From Zygnema cylindricum (taxonomy: Eukaryota > Streptophyta > Zygnematophyceae > Zygnematales > Zygnemataceae), in assembly GCA_037447655.1 (NCBI GenBank), contig JBBHKE010001744.1, forward strand, positions 1 to 45,826: a DNA stretch of 45,826 bases. Reading direction: 5' to 3'. The translations under genes were made by a program, and so were the position numbers. Positions 40,911 through 45,826 of this stretch are shown here, one piece after another (position 1 is the stretch's first letter; every line of letters begins with the position of its first letter). The notes beneath the pieces were generated by a model that saw only the letters and a program-made list of their open reading frames with translations, searched no databases and had not been told where the DNA came from.

Positions 40911-43900
40911 GAAACCGATACTGCTGTGCTGCTCGCCTTCAAAAGCAGAATAAACTCAGATCCCGTTTCGGCCACTGCCACGTGGACCACTGAAAATGAG
41001 GTCTGTGATTGGCCGGGAATCCTCTGTACGGATCGTCGCGTCACAGGTCTCAATATTTCCGGAGCCGGTCTGGAAGGCCTTCTCCCCACAGAAATTGGAA
41101 ATCTCGACCGCTTGGAAACTCTTTTACTGACCGGAAATGAACTCAAAGGACCTATTCCCGAGTCAATTGGAAAATTAAAGTCTTTAAAAATGGCAAATTT
41201 TTTCAATACTTCCTTTGTGGGATCGGTTCCAGAATCACTTTGCGATTGCAAATATCTGGAATTTCTGTCGATTTCGTGGACTTTCCTCGACGGTTTCATC
41301 CCGTTGAATATTGGAAAGTTGACAAATTTAAGGCATTTAGACTTATCAAACAATTTTTTAACAGGAAGCATCCCAGATTCTCTATGGGAACTTCGTGATC
41401 TAGAATCCTTAAATTTGTCCGGAAATAGATTGAATGGAACTCTATCCACCAGGGTTGGGAATCTTACGAAAATTACTGAATTGTGTCTACAAGAAAATGA
41501 GATCTCAGGAGAAATTCCTGGTCAAATTGGCATGCTTAGCTTCATCGAGAGAATTTATTTAAACAACAACAATTTTTCAGGCCAAATTCCAGCTTCTTTA
41601 TTTCAAAATTGTACTTTTCTCACCGAGGTTTCTCTAGAAGTAAACTTTCTCTCAGGACCTCTCCCTTCAACCCTTCAAAGTTGTATCCATCTAACATCTT
41701 TAACGATATATTCCAACCAACTTAGTGGCAACCTTTCCTCTCAATTAGATTGGTCTGTTTTCCGTTCCCTTCAATTCCTCGTTCTCGCCCAAAATTCCTT
41801 TTCGGGCCCCATTCCTCCAACTATTGGCAATTGCTTGACATTAAATGTCCTCGATTTAAGTGTTAATAACTTTACTGGACCTATCCCGGACTCCTTTGAG
41901 AATCTGGATTCTGTTACCGACATAACTCTTTCATCCAACCCTTTGAATACGACTCTTAATCCAAAGTTGTCGAACTGCAAACAATTGAGTGAGTTTAAAT
42001 GTGAAAATACTTCCCTTTACGGACCCATTCCCACAACATTCCAAAACTTGAAATATTTATCCCTCTTACGTCTAGATAATAACTCATTGTCGGGTGAACT
42101 CCCTCTCGAACTTACAAACTGTTGTAAAGAAGGATCAAATTTAAACATTCGTATACAAAGAAACTCCTTAACTGGAACTATTCCACCTACTTTTTTTAAC
42201 AATTTTCCATCTCTTTCCGTTCTTTTGCTGTCTGGTAACCAACTTTCTGGAAAACTCCCACAAGATTTTAACGGAAACCTTTCCTCCCTCGATTTGAGCA
42301 ACAATTTATTTTCCGGGCCATTACCTCCATCAATATTTGATGTTGAAACATTAATCGAACTCCGTTTGCAAAAGAATTATCTCAATGGGACTCTCCCTCT
42401 TAATATTCTCTCCTCGAAAATCCCAATTATCGACCTTTCAAAAAATGACTTGTCAGGACCAATCCCATCTCTGCATTATGGAAATTCTGGCCCCAAAAGT
42501 TTAAGCATTTCGAATAATAAACTTTCCGGCGCAATACCTCCGGAGATTTTTTTCTTGAAGACATTAGAAATTTTAGACCTTCACTCCAATAGTTTTACTG
42601 GGCCACTCATAATTCCAACTGAAGCTGCTAAAAATTCTTCACTTCGTATTCTTTTTCTTTCCAAAAACCAAATCAATGGCTCCCTTCCAAATACATTGGA
42701 TTCTTTAAATCAAATGGTTATATTAAGGCTCGACCTGAACAAGTTTTCCGGAAAAATTCCTCCCGAGTTTGGAAACTTCTCTAGACTCCAATATCTCTCT
42801 CTCTCCAATAATAGCCTGACAGGTGCAGTTCCTTCAGAGCTTGGAAAATTAAAAATGCTCAATTTTCTCGCTTTGGATAATAATCGTCTCTCAAAAAAAA
42901 TTCCATTAAGTATAGGGGAAGTTACAACTTTAAATGTGCTTGATTTTAGAAATAACAGACTGTCTGGAACCATTCCTACCAGTTTTGGTAACCTTTCTTT
43001 CCTTATAAAATTGGATCTCTCCAATAATAGTCTAACCGGTTCGATTCCGAGCTCCCTTAGTGGCCTCGGAATCCTAAAACATGTCAATTTTTCAGACAAT
43101 TTTTTGTCTGGTCAGATTCCTAGGGGAAATTTAAGCCTTTTTGGGATCTCCTCTTTTTCAAACAATCGAGACCTTTGTGGAAAACCTCTGTCCAAATGTC
43201 CAGTTAAGCTTTCTTTAGGGTTGACTTTAGGAATTCTTTTTGGAAGCATATTTTTGTTTATAAGCTTTATCCTTGTTGGAGTTTATACCATTTTCTGGTT
43301 TCGAAGAACTGGACCGGACGAGGGAAAAATGGAGATTTATTACAAATTGCCTGTTTCACTAACTTATGGAGGTATTTTGAAAGCTACACACAATTGGGAA
43401 GAATCGAATATTCTCGGAATCGGCGGGTTTGGATCCGTTTACAAGTGCGTAATTTTCAAATACTCCCTTTTCTAGACTACTTTTTACTAGAAAGGTTTCT
43501 CGCTTGTTTAATTTTTTAATGGAAGGAAAAAAAGAAATTGCATATGATGGGAGAGGTTAAAGTCAAGTATTCAAGAAAATTACTCTTATCATCATCTGTG
43601 TGATCCACATTTATTTTCGAAGTTTTCTTTTTGTTGAAATGATTTCATTGTAACCTTGTCTATGATTTGGAAAAAATGTAATAACATTACTGTGGATTGA
43701 TAATGAAAAGGCAAGCTTAAATTTACTACCCATAGTCCACACTAATAACCGTGAAACTCAAAGTCAACCTAGAGAAGCTTCTTTTTTTTTCTTTTTCCTT
43801 TTTCAAAGTGAAATCAACTTCCCTTGATAATTTGGATTGAATAAATGAATTTTTCAAATCTAGGAAATGATAGATTTCTTATTGGTTTTTATTTTCTATA

Positions 43901-44774
43901 ACTCAATATTGTAACTGAAATTATTTTTACTACTTATTTGATAACATTTTCCATTTTTTTTGTTTCCAGAGCCACTCTTTCTGATGGAAAGACGATATTG
44001 GCGGTCAAACGCCTCACTCCAGGAAGCAATCAAAATACCCGAGAGCTTCGTTGTGAAATAAAAACTTTGGGAAAATTAAAACATAAAAATGTTTTGAAAC
44101 TTATTGGGAGTTACGTCAGCAATGTGGAAGCTTTGCTTTTTTATGAATTTCTCCCAAGGGGAGACCTCTCAAGTTTCATATTCGAAAATAAAACGCCCTT
44201 TGAAAAATGGGAAGTTAGGCACAAAATTTTGTTGGGAATCTCAAAGGGTCTCAAGTATCTTCACCATGATAATGGCATTGTCGTTATCCACCGAGATATT
44301 AAACCCCAAAATGTACTTTTGGACAATAATTTAGAACCTCACATTGGTGATTTTGGTTTAGCAAGGGAAACTCAATTAGACAAAGATGGAGAACTTTCGA
44401 CATGTGTGTCAGGTACGGTGGGATATATACCTATGGAGTATTTTCATTCAAAAAAAGTGTCAACAAAAAGTGATGTATATGCTTTTGGAATTATTATTCT
44501 GGAGGTCATTACCGGAAAAAATCCGGTCGATCTTTTGTTAGAAAAAGAGTCTTTAACTTCCTGGGTGAGTAGGTTGTGGATAGAGGGGAAAGCTTTAGAA
44601 ACCGTTGATTCGAGACTAATGGTTGAAAAAGAAGAGGTAGGTGAAATTCTTGGGACTCTAAAACTTGGTCTTATGTGTACTTCAAAAAATTCGGAGTCGA
44701 GACCGTCAATGGTAGAAATTGTATTATTACTTGAAAGAATACATATGTTTAGAAGTAGTGTTACCGCAGAGTAG
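40593..44774 (+). CDS. LRR receptor-like kinase B (RD type), 2 exons
   Basis: Predicted plasma-membrane receptor kinase, paralog of the gene at 9649-13469. Exons 40593-43444 and 43970-44774; the 525-bp phase-2 intron (GTGCGT...TTCCAG) is at the same codon as in the paralog. From the Met at 40593 (context GCACCATGT) the product is 1218 aa; Mets at 40551 and 40644 are alternatives. Order: about 100 Pro/Leu/Ser-rich residues ending in a signal-like stretch (LPLLSLLLSLLFSSS), LRR N-cap (LETDTAVLLAFKSR, CDWPGILC), about 29 LRRs without an island, NNRDLCG C-cap, membrane helix (about 873-903), then the kinase: GIGGFG (942-947), AVK lysine (about 964), HRD (Arg 1059, Asp 1060), KPQNVLL, DFG and GYIPMEY. 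All catalytic residues are present, so it should be active Ser/Thr kinase. The ligand is unknown. The absence of an island domain argues against the BRI1/PSKR groups. Confidence 0.92.
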
Positions 44775-44811
44775 TGGGAAAGTTCTACCATGTGCTATGT
44801 GTTTAGTGTTT

Positions 44812-44817
44812 AATAAA
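44812..44817 (+). terminator. Polyadenylation signal of receptor kinase B
   Basis: AATAAA lies 38 bp after the stop codon and is preceded by TGTGCTATGTGTTTAGTG, a plausible plant far-upstream element. Confidence 0.5.
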
Positions 44818-45826
44818 GAGAGATGCGTGAATTTATCAAGATTGTAATAGTAGATGAACTCTCATCCCCATTTTTTGTTTATTTCCTGCGAGTATTCATA
44901 TTTTTTTAGTTTACGTCAACTCTATACATAAATGCAACGCTTTACTTTCCGAGTTATTGGCATTGACTAAGGAAATTTAGGACAAGTAATTTTGAGTATA
45001 CCTACAATGGAAGATAGTTTTGGTTTGATATAGTTATGACCAATAATTACATTTATCGGAAAGTAGAAGCGAACACAGGTTTTATTTTGGGGTTTATCAA
45101 TATTTCAAATGATAATTGTGTCGGTATCAGTATAAAAAATGATAGAAGTGGGCTATTTTCTTCCTTTTAAAATGGTTTTTTGAGCAATCGTACATGTTTT
45201 TGAGCGTACTTATTGTGGTTTTCCTCTCTTTTCACAATGAGTGAAAAAAAATGTGTTTTGTCATGTTGTGGTTTTTAGCGCACTCCATTTTGCTGAAAAC
45301 GTTTCTAACAACTACAAAAATATATTCGATGTTGACCTATAGATAATTGGACATAAAAAAGAAGTGAAATATTGGACACCCTAGAGAAAGGAAAAAAAAA
45401 ATAGGGTCGACAGCTTAAACAAGATCTTGACACTCGTGGGGAGGAAGTGAAAACATCCAATTTGGTATTTTAAGCCAAAGTTATACGATTTAACATTGAA
45501 AGCTGGGTGTCTGGAAACAAATTGACTGAAAGTCAAAACGTTCAGTTTTCTCTGCTTTCTGGTGGTAAACTGTGCCTTTGTTTAATGCGTGTCAAAAAAA
45601 TTATAAAAGAAACTTCATAAAAACCATATTTGCTTTTTGAAGGAAAATTGAAACTTGTTTCAAATGAGTGAAAACAGATAAACAAATAAACTTAACAATA
45701 AAATCTTAAATTTTGAGGATAATATGTAACTTGCTTGGTGTGACTTGTTTACTTTGTACGAAACAAAGTACAACTATTGCCAAATTTGTGCTGTCATGTT
45801 GAAGTGCTGCCTTTCAAAAATTACAA
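44818..45826. other. Downstream spacer, nothing recognised
   Basis: AT-rich sequence after kinase B. No gene, paired terminal repeat or tandem array was seen. Confidence 0.4.

Overview
This window looks like nuclear DNA from a green plant (streptophyte). The genes are AT-rich and split by canonical GT-AG introns. Their products are plant-type: a cationic amino acid transporter (CAT family), two large leucine-rich-repeat receptor kinases, and alpha-class carbonic anhydrases. About two thirds of the sequence is DNA transposon debris, microsatellites and minisatellites. I cannot assign a species. Nothing points to a bacterium, organelle or virus.

Layout. 1-3.6 kb is a nested transposon block: an outer element (87-2902) with TAA on both sides, containing a shorter related element, a 199-bp MITE and a long inverted repeat. 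3.7-8.0 kb (+) is a complete four-exon CAT gene whose first intron carries about 1.2 kb of (CACTA)n-type satellite. 9.6-13.5 kb (-) is receptor kinase A. 14.6-28.6 kb is mostly mobile DNA: elements with GGG...CCC termini flanked by TTA/TAA (PIF/Harbinger-like), elements with CACCG...CGGTG termini flanked by TA, and one hAT transposase relic. 28.6-29.2 kb is another repeat copy broken by a 10-N gap and a CT microsatellite. 29.4-32.6 kb holds two alpha-carbonic anhydrase genes arranged head to head: a complete five-exon gene (+) and only exon 1 of a second (-), whose remainder runs toward the gap. 33.8-39.0 kb is a second mobile-DNA block with sister copies of elements in the first. 40.6-44.8 kb (+) is receptor kinase B, the inverted paralog of A.

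How the genes work together. They do not form a pathway. The two kinases share LRR architecture, intron phase and motifs, so they descend from one duplication, but A has lost the HRD arginine (HHD) while B keeps it. The carbonic anhydrase pair is also a local duplication and may share a promoter. The transporter is unrelated.

The most unusual feature is the set of mobile elements. In 20.0-22.25 kb five TIR elements lie end to end, most junctions consisting of little more than one shared TA, and two of the same subfamilies are joined again at 37.8-39.0 kb. All exon boundaries were set by eye from reading frame, splice consensus and protein-family continuity. No alignment or database search was run.
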